From Shinella sp. PSBB067 (GTDB lineage Bacteria; Pseudomonadota; Alphaproteobacteria; Rhizobiales; Rhizobiaceae): DNA of 64,000 bases. The stretch's first letter is position 1. Each line of letters opens with the position of its first letter. This document shows positions 1 to 10,267 of the stretch, piece after piece. The stretch is from positions 310,001-374,000 of the forward strand of contig NZ_CP069303.1 in assembly GCF_016839145.1 (NCBI RefSeq), in the 5' to 3' direction. The notes beneath the pieces were generated by a model, which had not been told where the DNA came from, made no database searches, and was given only the letters and a program-made list of their open reading frames with translations. The translations under genes and the position numbers were made by a program.

Positions 1-31
1 TCCCGTGATTGGACAGACCAAGGAGGATGTC

Positions 32-2128
32 ATGACGGGCCAGCCCCGCCTTCTCGAAAACCGTTGGGACGACGCCCATGCCGCAAGGCTCGACGAGTCC
101 GGCAAGCTGCTCTATCGCTCCAATCTCCTCGGCGCCGACAAGCGCATCACCAATTACGGCGGCGGCAACACCTCGGCCAAGGTGCTGGAAACCGATCCGC
201 TGACGGGCGAGAAGGTCCGTGTCATGTGGGTGAAGGGCTCCGGCGGCGACGTCGGCACGATCAAGCTCGACGGTTTCGCCACCCTCTACATGGAAAAGTT
301 GGAGGCGCTGAAGGGCATCTACAAGGGCGTTGAGGACGAGGACCGCATGGTCGGCTTCCTGCCGCACTGCACCTTCAACCTAAACCCGCGCGCCGCCTCC
401 ATCGACACGCCGCTGCACGGCTTCGTGCCGTTCGCGCATGTCGACCACATGCACCCGGACGCGATCATCGCCATCGCCGCGTCGAAGAATTCGAAGGCGC
501 TGACGGCGCAAATATTCGGTGAGGATATCGGCTGGCTGCCCTGGCGTCGCCCCGGCTTCCAGCTCGGCCTCGACCTCGAAGCCTTCGTGAAGGCGAACCC
601 GAACGCCAGGGGCGTCGTGCTCGAAAGCCACGGCCTCTTCACCTGGGCGGACGACGCCAAGGACTGCTACCTGCTGACGCTCGACATCATCAACCGGGCG
701 ATCGAATGGTTCGGCAAGGAGACGGAAGGCAAGACGATCTTCGGCGGCGCCGTCGCAAAAAGCCTCGACGAAGCCGAGCGCCGCGCCGTCGCAGCGAAGC
801 TGATGCCGGAAATCCGCGGCCGCATCGGCAAGGGCGAACGCAAGCTCGGCCATTTCGACGATCAGGCCGCCGTGCTCGAATTCGTCAATTCGAGGGACCT
901 GAAGCCGCTCGGCGCGCTCGGCACCTCCTGCCCTGACCATTTCCTGCGTACCAAGATCCGCCCGCTCATCGTCGATTTCGACCCGGCAAAGCCCGATGTC
1001 GATGCCGTGATCGCCGGTCTCGACAAGGCCCTGGAGGACTACCGCGCCGACTACGCGCGCTGCTACGAGACCTGCAAGCGCAGCAATTCGCCCGCCATGC
1101 GCGACCCGAACCCGGTCATCTTCCTGGTTCCCGGCGTCGGCATGCTGTCCTTCGCCAAGGACAAGGCGACCGCGCGCATCGCCGGTGAATTCTACGTCAA
1201 CGCCATCAACGTGATGCGCGGCGCGTCCACCGTTTCCGAATATCAGGGCCTGCCGGAACAGGAGGCCTTCGACATCGAATATTGGCTGCTGGAGGAAGCG
1301 AAGCTCCAGCGCATGCCGATGCCGAAGAGCCTTGCCGGCCGCGTCGCCTTCGTGACGGGCGGGGCCGGCGGCATCGGCCGTGCGACGGCCGCGCGGCTGG
1401 CGGGCGAGGGCGCCTGCGTGGTGCTCGCCGATATCGACGCCGATGCGCTTGAACAGGTCGGCGCGGACTTCGCGAAGATCTACGGCAGCGACGCCGTGCG
1501 CACCGTCACGCTCAACGTGACGGACGAGGCGGGCGTCATCGCCTCCTTCGTGGAGGCCTGCGTCGAATTCGGTGGCATCGATATCCTCGTCTCCAATGCC
1601 GGCATCGCCTCCTCCGCGCCTGTCGAAAGCACGGAGCTTTCGATGTGGAACAAGAATATCGAGATCCTTGCAACCGGCTATTTCCTCGTCTCGCGCGAGG
1701 CGTTCCGCCTGTTCCGCCGCCAGAACCTCGGCGGCAACGTGGTCTTCGTCGCCTCCAAGAACGGCCTTGCCTCCTCGCCCAACGCCTCGGCCTATTGCAC
1801 GGCCAAGGCCGCCGAGATCCACCTTGCGCGCTGCCTTGCGCTCGAAGGCGCGGAGGCGGGCATCCGCGTCAACACGGTCAACCCCGACGCGGTGCTGCGC
1901 GGCTCGAAGATCTGGGGCGGCGAGTGGCGCGAACAGCGCGCCGCCTCCTCGAAGATCGAGGTGAGCGAGCTGGAGGAGCATTACCGCAAGCGCTCGATGC
2001 TGAAGCTCAACGTCTTCCCGGAGGACATCGCCGAGGCGATCTATTTCCTCGCCTCGGACCTTTCGGCCAAGTCGACGGGCAACATCATCAATGTGGATGC
2101 CGGCAACGCGCAGAGTTTCCCGCGCTAG
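32..2128 (+). CDS. rhaD: Bifunctional rhamnulose-1-phosphate aldolase / short-chain dehydrogenase
   Basis: Predicted to cleave rhamnulose-1-phosphate to dihydroxyacetone phosphate and L-lactaldehyde and to oxidise the lactaldehyde, in the cytoplasm. The 698-residue protein has an N-terminal class II aldolase domain (about residues 20-420, with the GGGNTSAK start and the paired histidine AHVDHMHPD motif) and a C-terminal short-chain dehydrogenase domain (about 430-698) with GGAGGIGRA, SNAGIA and a YCTAK catalytic pair. The fusion length is typical of the rhizobial family. I chose ATG at 32 because AGGAGG lies five bases before it; an in-frame ATG at 5 has no such site. It is followed after 24 bases by rhaI, so the two are an operon. 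Upstream transport/kinase genes would lie outside the window. Confidence 0.93.
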   Translation: MTGQPRLLENRWDDAHAARLDESGKLLYRSNLLGADKRITNYGGGNTSAKVLETDPLTGEKVRVMWVKGSGGDVGTIKLDGFATLYMEKLEALKGIYKGVEDEDRMVGFLPHCTFNLNPRAASIDTPLHGFVPFAHVDHMHPDAIIAIAASKNSKALTAQIFGEDIGWLPWRRPGFQLGLDLEAFVKANPNARGVVLESHGLFTWADDAKDCYLLTLDIINRAIEWFGKETEGKTIFGGAVAKSLDEAERRAVAAKLMPEIRGRIGKGERKLGHFDDQAAVLEFVNSRDLKPLGALGTSCPDHFLRTKIRPLIVDFDPAKPDVDAVIAGLDKALEDYRADYARCYETCKRSNSPAMRDPNPVIFLVPGVGMLSFAKDKATARIAGEFYVNAINVMRGASTVSEYQGLPEQEAFDIEYWLLEEAKLQRMPMPKSLAGRVAFVTGGAGGIGRATAARLAGEGACVVLADIDADALEQVGADFAKIYGSDAVRTVTLNVTDEAGVIASFVEACVEFGGIDILVSNAGIASSAPVESTELSMWNKNIEILATGYFLVSREAFRLFRRQNLGGNVVFVASKNGLASSPNASAYCTAKAAEIHLARCLALEGAEAGIRVNTVNPDAVLRGSKIWGGEWREQRAASSKIEVSELEEHYRKRSMLKLNVFPEDIAEAIYFLASDLSAKSTGNIINVDAGNAQSFPR

Positions 2129-2152
2129 TCCGCGTGGATCAGGGAGGATGGA

Positions 2153-3445
2153 ATGGCTGAATTCAGGATCGCGCAGGATGTCGTCGCGCGGGAAAACGAC
2201 AAGCGCGCCCAGGCGCTGAAGGAAGACTACGAGGCGCTCGGCGCGAACCTCGCCCGCCGCGGCATCGACATCGAGGCCGTCACGGCCAAGGTCGAAAAGT
2301 TCTTCGTCGCCGTCCCCTCCTGGGGCGTCGGCACGGGCGGCACGCGCTTTGCACGCTTTCCCGGCACCGGCGAGCCGCGCGGCATCTTCGACAAGCTGGA
2401 CGACTGCGCCGTCATCCAGCAGTTGACGCGCGCCACGCCCGCTGTCTCGCTGCATATCCCGTGGGACAAGGCCGATCCGAAGGAGCTGAAGGCCAAGGGC
2501 GACGCGCTCAGCCTCGGCTTCGACGCCATGAATTCCAACACCTTCTCCGACGCGCCCGGCCAGAAACATTCCTACAAATACGGCTCGCTCAGCCACACGG
2601 ATGCGGCAACGCGTGCGCAGGCGGTCGAGCACAATCTGGAATGCATCGAGATCGGCAAGGCCATCGGCTCCAAGGCGCTGACGGTCTGGGTCGGCGACGG
2701 CTCCAACTTCCCCGGCCAGAGCAACTTCACCAGGGCATTCGAGCACTACCTCGCGGCCATGGCGGAGATCTACAAGGGCCTGCCGGATGACTGGAAGCTG
2801 TTCTCCGAGCACAAGATGTACGAGCCGGCCTTCTATTCGACGGTCGTGCAGGACTGGGGCACGAATTATCTCATCGCTGAGACGCTCGGTCCCAAGGCGC
2901 AATGCCTCGTCGATCTCGGCCATCACGCGCCGAACACCAATATCGAGATGATCGTCGCTCGCCTCATCCAGTTCGGCAAGCTCGGCGGCTTCCACTTCAA
3001 CGATTCCAAATACGGCGACGACGACCTCGATGCCGGCGCCATCGAGCCCTATCGCCTCTTCCTCGTCTTCAACGAACTGGTGGATGCGGAGGCGCGCGGC
3101 GTCAAGGGCTTCCACCCGGCCCACATGATCGACCAGTCGCACAACGTTACCGACCCGATCGAAAGCCTGATCAACAGCGCGAACGAAATCCGCCGCGCCT
3201 ACGCGCAGGCCCTTCTCGTCGACCGCACGGCGCTGTCCGGCTACCAGGAGGACAACGACGCCCTCATGGCGACGGAAACGCTGAAGCGCGCCTACCGCAC
3301 CGATGTGGAGCCGATCCTCGCCGAAGCCCGCCGCCGCACCGGAGGGGCGATCGATCCGGTCGCGACCTACCGCGCCAGCGGCTATCGCCGGAAGGTCGCC
3401 GCCGAACGTCCGGCTTCCATCGCCGGTTCCGGCGGCATCGTCTGA
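2153..3445 (+). CDS. rhaI: L-rhamnose isomerase (catabolic, rhizobial subtype)
   Basis: Converts L-rhamnose to L-rhamnulose, the first step of the pathway completed by the preceding aldolase. The 430-residue product matches the proteobacterial rhamnose-catabolism isomerase subtype rather than E. coli RhaA. Metal/substrate-binding features of the TIM-barrel xylose-isomerase-like fold are visible: the SEHKMYEPAFY segment, LVDLGHHAPNTNIE, and GGFHFNDSKYGDDDLD. AGGGAGG lies five bases before the ATG. The gene sits 24 bases behind rhaD and is followed by a strong hairpin, so rhaD-rhaI ends here. Confidence 0.93.
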   Translation: MAEFRIAQDVVARENDKRAQALKEDYEALGANLARRGIDIEAVTAKVEKFFVAVPSWGVGTGGTRFARFPGTGEPRGIFDKLDDCAVIQQLTRATPAVSLHIPWDKADPKELKAKGDALSLGFDAMNSNTFSDAPGQKHSYKYGSLSHTDAATRAQAVEHNLECIEIGKAIGSKALTVWVGDGSNFPGQSNFTRAFEHYLAAMAEIYKGLPDDWKLFSEHKMYEPAFYSTVVQDWGTNYLIAETLGPKAQCLVDLGHHAPNTNIEMIVARLIQFGKLGGFHFNDSKYGDDDLDAGAIEPYRLFLVFNELVDAEARGVKGFHPAHMIDQSHNVTDPIESLINSANEIRRAYAQALLVDRTALSGYQEDNDALMATETLKRAYRTDVEPILAEARRRTGGAIDPVATYRASGYRRKVAAERPASIAGSGGIV

Positions 3446-3462
3446 GCGTGTGACCAGACCCG

Positions 3463-3500
3463 GCACGCGCGGGGAACTTCCCGGCGCGTGCGGTGTTTCT
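3463..3500 (+). terminator. Hairpin terminator after rhaI
   Basis: A stem of GCACGCGC plus GGG pairs with CCC plus GCGCGTGC across one mismatch and a five-base loop, 17 bases after the rhaI stop. It is followed by a short pyrimidine-rich stretch (GTTTCTCCCGTTGTCTT) rather than a clean T run, so its efficiency is uncertain. Confidence 0.55.
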
Positions 3501-3525
3501 CCCGTTGTCTTGAAGGGAGGACGAA

Positions 3526-3735
3526 ATGGGCGAGCAAACCGATATACAGTTGCATTTCGACGTTCTGAGTTGCCGGGCGCTGCTGTCGTGCGGCGGCAAG
3601 GATTATGTCCTGCCGGACACCTATCCCAATCGGGAAGCCGCCGAGGCGGCGGCGAAGAAATTCGCCCGGGAGAAGCTGGTCTCGCTGCGCCGCCGCGGCG
3701 GCAAGCCCTCCGATCTTGCCGTCTGGCTGCGGTAG
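3526..3735 (+). CDS. Small unknown protein (69 aa)
   Basis: I do not recognise a family. The product is soluble, has no signal peptide or membrane segment, and reads as an N-terminal beta-type half (IQLHFDVLSCRALLSC, GGKDYVLPDTYP) followed by an amphipathic helix rich in Ala/Lys/Arg (NREAAEAAAKKFAREKL). Two cysteines lie six residues apart. An AAGGGAGGA ribosome-binding site precedes the ATG. It lies between the rhaI hairpin and a GreA-like gene on the same strand, 55 bases before the latter, so it may have its own promoter in the short preceding gap. Coding confidence rests on the ribosome-binding site and on the lack of any competing frame. Confidence 0.65.
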   Translation: MGEQTDIQLHFDVLSCRALLSCGGKDYVLPDTYPNREAAEAAAKKFAREKLVSLRRRGGKPSDLAVWLR

Positions 3736-3790
3736 CAATGGCACGCGAATTTCCCTAACATCCGCGCGCAAATCATAACGGAGTCCCAGC

Positions 3791-4273
3791 GTGAGCGTCG
3801 CATTCGTCAAGGAAGAGAGCGCCGAAACGGCAGCGGAAACCCATCTGCCGGATCGCCCCGTCTCGCCGCATCCCAATCTCGTGACCGAGTCGGGATTCAA
3901 CGCGCTCGAACGCCAGCTTCAGGAGGCGAAGGACGCCTATGAGGCCGCCAACGCCATCGAGGACGTGAACGAGCGGCGGCGCCAGATGGCCGGCCCGGTG
4001 CGGGACCTGCGCTACCTCGCCGAGCGGCTGCGGACCGCCCAGCTCATTCCCCCGCCGGCTTCGAACGATGTCGTCGCCTTCGCCAGCACCGTCACCTTCA
4101 ACCGGGACGATGGGCGGGTGCAGACCTACCGCATCGTCGGCGAGGACGAGGCCGACCCCAAGGCGGGATCGATCTCCTACGTCTCCCCGGTGGCCCGCAT
4201 CCTGATGGGTAAGGCCGTCGGCGACGTGGTGACGATGGGCGGGCAGGAACTGGAGATCGAGAAGATCGCGTGA
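3791..4273 (+). CDS. GreA/GreB-family transcription factor
   Basis: Probable cleavage-stimulating or RNA-polymerase secondary-channel protein. The 160 residues comprise a 30-residue non-conserved head, a coiled-coil region (about 33-85) and a C-terminal FKBP-like domain (about 92-160) with the family ending GDVVTMGGQELEIEKI. At the coiled-coil tip, Asp58 and Glu61 keep the i, i+3 spacing of the catalytic acidic pair of GreA, so nuclease stimulation is possible. The start is GTG at 3791, preceded by CGGAG. It is shorter in the coiled coil and differs from housekeeping GreA, so it is probably an additional paralogue. A strong terminator follows. Confidence 0.8.
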   Translation: MSVAFVKEESAETAAETHLPDRPVSPHPNLVTESGFNALERQLQEAKDAYEAANAIEDVNERRRQMAGPVRDLRYLAERLRTAQLIPPPASNDVVAFASTVTFNRDDGRVQTYRIVGEDEADPKAGSISYVSPVARILMGKAVGDVVTMGGQELEIEKIA

Positions 4274-4293
4274 TGAGCGGGCAGCATCATGAG

Positions 4294-4325
4294 AAAAGGC
4301 CGGCGTCTCGCCGGCCTTTTCGTTT
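4294..4325 (+). terminator. Rho-independent terminator after the GreA-like gene
   Basis: AAAAGGCCGGCG, a three-base TCT loop and CGCCGGCCTTTT form a perfect stem ending in a T run; the A run on the other side lets it serve the convergent polyamine gene as well. Confidence 0.9.
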
Positions 4326-4366
4326 CGGGAGCCTTGCCCACGCCGTCCACGGCATGGGCATCGGGC

Positions 4367-5605
4367 TCAGAAGTTGACGGCGCGGTCGCCGTCCTCGTCC
4401 TGGATGCGGGTCGGCAGGCCGATGCGGTTCAGGAGGTTGATGAAGGGCTTCGGCGGCAGTTCTTCCACATTCGCCATCTTCTTCACGTCCCACTCGCCGG
4501 TCGCGACGAGCATGGCGGCGGCGACCGGCGGAACGCCGGCGGTGTAGGAGATGCCTTGGCTGCCGACTTCCTCATAGGCTTCCTTGTGGTCGGCCACGTT
4601 GTAGATGAAGACTGTCTTTTCCTTGCCGTCCTTCAGGCCCTTCACATAGTCGCCGATGCAGGTCTTGCCCTCGTAGCCGGGGGCGAGCGAGGCGGGATCG
4701 GGCAGCACGGCCTTGACGACCTTGAGCGGCACGACTTCCTGGCCTTCGGCCGTCTTGACCGGCTGCTCGGAGAGCAGGCCGAGGTTCTTCAGGACGGTGA
4801 AGACGTTGATGTAGTGATCGCCGAAGCCCATCCAGAAGCGCACATTCGCGCCGTCCATGTTCTTCGCCAGCGAATGCACCTCGTCATGGCCGCACAGATA
4901 GGCGCGGCGCGTGCCGACGACCGGCAGGTCGTAATCCTTGCCGATCTCGAACATCTTGTTGGTCTGCCATTCACCGTTCTGCCAGGAATAGACGACGCCG
5001 GTGAACTCGCGGAAGTTGATTTCCGGGTCGAAGTTCGTGGCGAAGTACTTGCCGTGGCTGCCGGCATTGATGTCGACGATGTCGACGTCCGTCACCTTGT
5101 CGAGATATTCGTCCTTGGCGAGCTTGGCATAGGCGTTGACGACGCCCGGGTCGAAGCCGGCGCCGAGGATGGCGGTGATGCCCTTTTCCTCGCATTCGGC
5201 GGCGCGCTTCCATTCGTAGTTGCCATACCACGGCGGGGTTTCGCAGATCTTGCCCGGCTCCTCGTGGATCGCGGTGTCGATATAGGCGACGCCCGTGTCC
5301 ATGCAGGCGCGCAGCACCGACATGTTGAGGAAGGCGGTGCCGACATTGATGACGATCTGCGACTTCGTCGACGCGATGAGCGCCTTGGTGGCCTCGATGT
5401 CGAGCGCGTCGAGGGCGTGGCCTTCGAGCACGCCCGGCTGCTTCATCGCCTTCTTCTCATGAACGGACGCGATGATCTGGTCGCACTTCGCCCTGGTGCG
5501 CGAAGCGATGTGGATGTCGCCGAGCACGTCGTTGTTCTGGGCGCATTTGTGCGCCACGACCTGTGCAACGCCGCCGGCGCCGATGATGAGCACGTTCTTC
5601 TTCAT
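4367..5605 (-). CDS. Carboxynorspermidine/carboxyspermidine dehydrogenase (saccharopine-dehydrogenase family)
   Basis: Predicted to condense aspartate semialdehyde with putrescine (or diaminopropane) and reduce the product with NADPH to carboxyspermidine or carboxynorspermidine, a spermidine route that needs no S-adenosylmethionine decarboxylase. The 412-residue protein begins with a Rossmann motif (IIGAGGVAQVVAHKCAQ) and continues as a Lys1-type saccharopine dehydrogenase (DTAIHEEPGKICE, ILGAGFDPGVVNAYA, DIVDINAGSHGKYFATN). It lies 36 bases downstream of the decarboxylase that takes its product, so the two form an operon. Whether C3 or C4 diamine is preferred cannot be read from the sequence; in rhizobia spermidine/homospermidine pools make carboxyspermidine more likely. 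Confidence 0.9.
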   Translation of the reverse strand: MKKNVLIIGAGGVAQVVAHKCAQNNDVLGDIHIASRTRAKCDQIIASVHEKKAMKQPGVLEGHALDALDIEATKALIASTKSQIVINVGTAFLNMSVLRACMDTGVAYIDTAIHEEPGKICETPPWYGNYEWKRAAECEEKGITAILGAGFDPGVVNAYAKLAKDEYLDKVTDVDIVDINAGSHGKYFATNFDPEINFREFTGVVYSWQNGEWQTNKMFEIGKDYDLPVVGTRRAYLCGHDEVHSLAKNMDGANVRFWMGFGDHYINVFTVLKNLGLLSEQPVKTAEGQEVVPLKVVKAVLPDPASLAPGYEGKTCIGDYVKGLKDGKEKTVFIYNVADHKEAYEEVGSQGISYTAGVPPVAAAMLVATGEWDVKKMANVEELPPKPFINLLNRIGLPTRIQDEDGDRAVNF

Positions 5606-5641
5606 GTCCCGGAATAGCTCCTTCTGGGTTGACGGGGGGAT

Positions 5642-6742
5642 TTAGGAAAGGCTTGCTTCGTAGTCCGCGTAGTCGAATTCGCGGACGGTGCGGATGCTGC
5701 CATCCAGCTCGCGAATGGCGATGGCCGGCATTTTCACGCCGTTGAACCAGTTCTTCTTGACCATGGTGTAGCCGGCCGCGTCCTGGATGGAGATGCGGTC
5801 GCCGACCTTCAGTTCCTGTTCGAAATTGAACTCGCCGAAGATGTCGCCGGCAAGGCAGGACTTGCCGGTGATCATGTAGCGGTGCGGCCCGGTGTTCGGG
5901 GAGAGCTTGGCGTTCTCGCGGTAGATCAGCAGGTCCAGCATGTGCGCCTCGATGGAACTGTCCACGATGGCGAGGTCCTTGCCGTTGTTGAGCGTGTCGA
6001 GCACGGTCACCTCCAGCGAGGTGGACCTGGTGATCGAGGCTTCGCCCGGCTCCAGATAGACCTGCACGCCGTAGTCGCCGGCAAAGCGCTTCAGCCGCTC
6101 GGCGAACTTTTCGAGCGGATAGTCCGCGCCGGTAAAGTGGATGCCGCCGCCGAGGCTCACCCATTCGGCCTTCTTCAGCAGCGGGGCGAACTTCTCCTCG
6201 ATGGTGCCGAGCATGCGGTCGAAGAGCTCGAAATCGCCGTTCTCGCAATTGTTGTGGATCATGAAGCCGGAAACGCGGTCCATGACCGGCTCGACCTTCC
6301 TCACATCCCATTCGCCGAGGCGCGAGAAGGGGCGGGCGGGGTCTGCGAGATCGAAGCTCGACGAGGAGATGCCGGGATTGAGCCGCAGGCCGCGCACGAT
6401 GCCGGCGGCCTTGTCGCAAAAGCGGTCGAGCTGGCTGACAGAGTTGAAGATGATCTTGTCGGCGTGGCTGATAACCTCGTCGATCTCGTAGTCGGCATAG
6501 GCGACGGAATAGGCGTGCGTCTCCTTGCCGAAGCGCTCGTGGCCGAGGCGCACCTCGTTGAGCGAGGAGGAGGTCGTGCCGTCCATGTAGTCCCGCATGA
6601 AATCGAAGACCGACCAGGTGGCGAAGCATTTCAGCGCCAGGAGCGCCCTGGCGCCGGAAATCTCGCGCAGCAGGGCGATCTTTTCCATGTTGGCGAGAAG
6701 CTTCGACTTGTCGATCAGGTAATAGGGCGTGGTGAGGGACAT
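5642..6742 (-). CDS. nspC: Carboxynorspermidine/carboxyspermidine decarboxylase
   Basis: PLP enzyme of the alanine-racemase-fold (fold type III) decarboxylases; removes the carboxyl group from carboxy(nor)spermidine, the last step of the two-gene pathway here. The 366-residue product shows LLALKCFATWSVFD with the PLP lysine near residue 54, GLRLNPGISSSSFD, SLGGGIHFTGADYP and the YLEPGEA phosphate-binding region, with KSCLAGDIFGEF containing the active-site cysteine near residue 292. The ATG at 6742 is first in frame; it lies about 120 bases behind a leader ORF (see 6861-7100). The length fits the NspC family, shorter than ornithine or diaminopimelate decarboxylases. Confidence 0.92.
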   Translation of the reverse strand: MSLTTPYYLIDKSKLLANMEKIALLREISGARALLALKCFATWSVFDFMRDYMDGTTSSSLNEVRLGHERFGKETHAYSVAYADYEIDEVISHADKIIFNSVSQLDRFCDKAAGIVRGLRLNPGISSSSFDLADPARPFSRLGEWDVRKVEPVMDRVSGFMIHNNCENGDFELFDRMLGTIEEKFAPLLKKAEWVSLGGGIHFTGADYPLEKFAERLKRFAGDYGVQVYLEPGEASITRSTSLEVTVLDTLNNGKDLAIVDSSIEAHMLDLLIYRENAKLSPNTGPHRYMITGKSCLAGDIFGEFNFEQELKVGDRISIQDAAGYTMVKKNWFNGVKMPAIAIRELDGSIRTVREFDYADYEASLS

Positions 6743-7150
6743 GGAGAACCTGTCTTCTTGCAGTGGATCGCGCGCAGGCAGCGCCGGAAACGCGATAGAA
6801 ACGCGACGAGGAGAGGCACAGGCCTCCCGCTCCGCGTGGGCTCAGGGAAGGAACCGTCTGTTACGGTATCGTCGTGCGGACACGGCGATGTGACAGCGCC
6901 TTGGCGCTGTTCGCCCGGTCGGCATATCGCGTGAAATGGAGGACGGGCAGGCGGGGTGTCTTCACCGGCCGCATGGGACCGGTTGGCGTAACGGCATAAA
7001 AGCCAGACCGTGCCGCGATGGCACGCATCGAAAAGCGTTCTTCCGTTCGGGGGGCATCTACCGAGCCCATCCCCGATTGGAAGAGGGCGTCGCAAGACAT
7101 GGCGTCCTCCCCAACCAGCAGATGAAACCTGCAATAAGTGAGGCGCTCTC
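6743..7150 (-). promoter_or_regulatory. Long structured 5' leader of the polyamine operon
   Basis: About 400 bases precede nspC. On the minus strand there are several perfect short stems: CGTGCC/GGCACG (7011-7028), ACAGCGCC/GGCGCTGT with a two-base loop (6893-6910), ACCGT/ACGGT (6851-6866) and GAGGC/GCCTC close to the gene. A small ORF runs through it with a good ribosome-binding site. Alphaproteobacteria are known to carry a long leader motif (called speF in RNA-family collections) upstream of genes in the same decarboxylase superfamily; membership here is inference, not shown. Confidence 0.45.
6861..7100 (-). CDS. Possible leader peptide ORF (79 codons) upstream of nspC
   Basis: An ATG preceded by GGAGGACGCC opens a 79-codon frame that ends 118 bases before nspC. 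The product has no recognised domain; it is basic toward the C terminus and contains many prolines (TPTGPMRPVKTPRLPVLHF), which could slow ribosomes. Position, a strong ribosome-binding site and overlap with stem-loops fit a regulatory leader ORF sensing polyamines, but it may equally be a chance frame in a high-GC leader. A second internal ATG at 7026 lies near a weak site. Confidence 0.35.
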   Translation of the reverse strand: MSCDALFQSGMGSVDAPRTEERFSMRAIAARSGFYAVTPTGPMRPVKTPRLPVLHFTRYADRANSAKALSHRRVRTTIP

Positions 7151-7212
7151 TAGCACAGGCGCATGGCGGATTTCAATGCGCTACTTTGCCCTGGATTTTT
7201 TGAAATCGGCTC

Positions 7213-7243
7213 TTGCACCTCTAGTCGCTAGAGGTTGTAGAAC
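7213..7243 (+). promoter_or_regulatory. MerR-type promoter/operator of the metal ATPase gene
   Basis: TTGCAC (-35, 7213-7218) and TAGAAC (-10, 7238-7243) are separated by 19 bases, the over-long spacing typical of MerR-activated promoters. Between them is a perfect dyad, ACCTCTAG-TCG-CTAGAGGT (7217-7235). The arrangement matches ZntR/CadR/PbrR operators, and a MerR gene lies at the other end of the ATPase gene. Confidence 0.9.
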
Positions 7244-7272
7244 GTCCGCATGAGACTGAAGAGGATTGTGCT

Positions 7273-9501
<2,229 letters not shown>

Positions 9502-9507
9502 GGGCGC

Positions 9508-9924
9508 TCAGTCGTGCTCGTCGGCGCAGAGGTCGTGGTTGGCGAGCGCGCGGATGACGTAGCAGTCGCGGATCTGGTCGGAATGGCAATGGCTGGTGAT
9601 GCGCTCCAGCTCCGCCTCCAGCTTGCGCAGCCGGGCGATCTTGCGCCGGACGGTGGCGAGCTGCTCGGCGGCGATGCGGTCGGCGTCGTGGCAGGGATGT
9701 TCGGGATGCTGGCTGAGCTCGATCAGCTCGCGGATGGCATCGATGGTCAGGCCGAGGTCGCGGGCGTGGCGGATGAAGGCAAGGCGGTCGCGCTCGTCGC
9801 TGGAATAGCGCCGCTGGTTGCCCTCCGAGCGCTCGGCATGGGAAAGCAGCCCCATCTGCTCGTAATAGCGGATGGTCGGAACCTTGACGCCCGTCTGCCT
9901 GGAAAGATCGCCGATCGTCAGCAT
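9508..9924 (-). CDS. MerR-family metal-responsive regulator (ZntR/CadR-like)
   Basis: Predicted activator of the adjacent ATPase gene by DNA untwisting at the 19-bp-spaced promoter. The start at 9924 (MLTIGDLSRQTGVKVPTIRY) is preceded by AGGGCAGG; longer in-frame starts add residues outside the family. It has an N-terminal winged helix (residues 1-70), a dimerisation helix (about 80-115) and a C-terminal metal-binding tail with CHSDQIRDC and HDLCADEHD; with the cysteine in HPEHPCHD before the dimer helix, these give the Cys/His set used by Zn/Cd/Pb sensors. Tail-to-tail placement with the target gene is less common than divergence. Confidence 0.88.
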   Translation of the reverse strand: MLTIGDLSRQTGVKVPTIRYYEQMGLLSHAERSEGNQRRYSSDERDRLAFIRHARDLGLTIDAIRELIELSQHPEHPCHDADRIAAEQLATVRRKIARLRKLEAELERITSHCHSDQIRDCYVIRALANHDLCADEHD

Positions 9925-10267
9925 CGCCTGCCCTCGTCGCATGAACTGCATCACAGATGTGGCGCGAGCGCCGGCAAATCAAGTTTTGATGGCAGGGTGC
10001 AGGCTTTTGACGCTTTTTTGTTCGACCCGTGATGTCAGGACGAAAGAAAGCCGCAAAGCTGGTCTTGAAGCGGAAACGGCTTGCGGGTTTAAGCTCCGTC
10101 AGGCCGAAGGCCCCGGATTCGGGGCGCCGGATAGGGCATGATGCCGCGCGAGGGCCGATGCAGGCCATAAGATTAACGAAGTTCTAAGCAATCGCTTGGA
10201 CTCTGGTATAGAGATGCGTCGCCTTCCGATGCGGCGCGCCACGGATCCCGAACAACGAAAACGACCC
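9925..10267. other. Intergenic stretch between the MerR gene and the first L,D-transpeptidase
   Basis: No gene is supported here. It should hold the MerR promoter (minus strand) and that of the transpeptidase pair; a TATAGA near 10207-10212 is a possible -10 for the latter. A small perfect hairpin, CCCCG-GATT-CGGGG, lies near 10110. Confidence 0.4.

Noticed and set aside
380..3466. A minus-strand open frame of about 1,000 codons opposite rhaD-rhaI
   Set aside because: It is the antisense shadow of two well-supported genes in high-GC DNA; its translation is low-complexity and has no family resemblance.
6893..6910. Hairpin ACAGCGCC/GGCGCTGT as a terminator
   Set aside because: Two-base loop and no T run on either strand; kept only as part of the leader.
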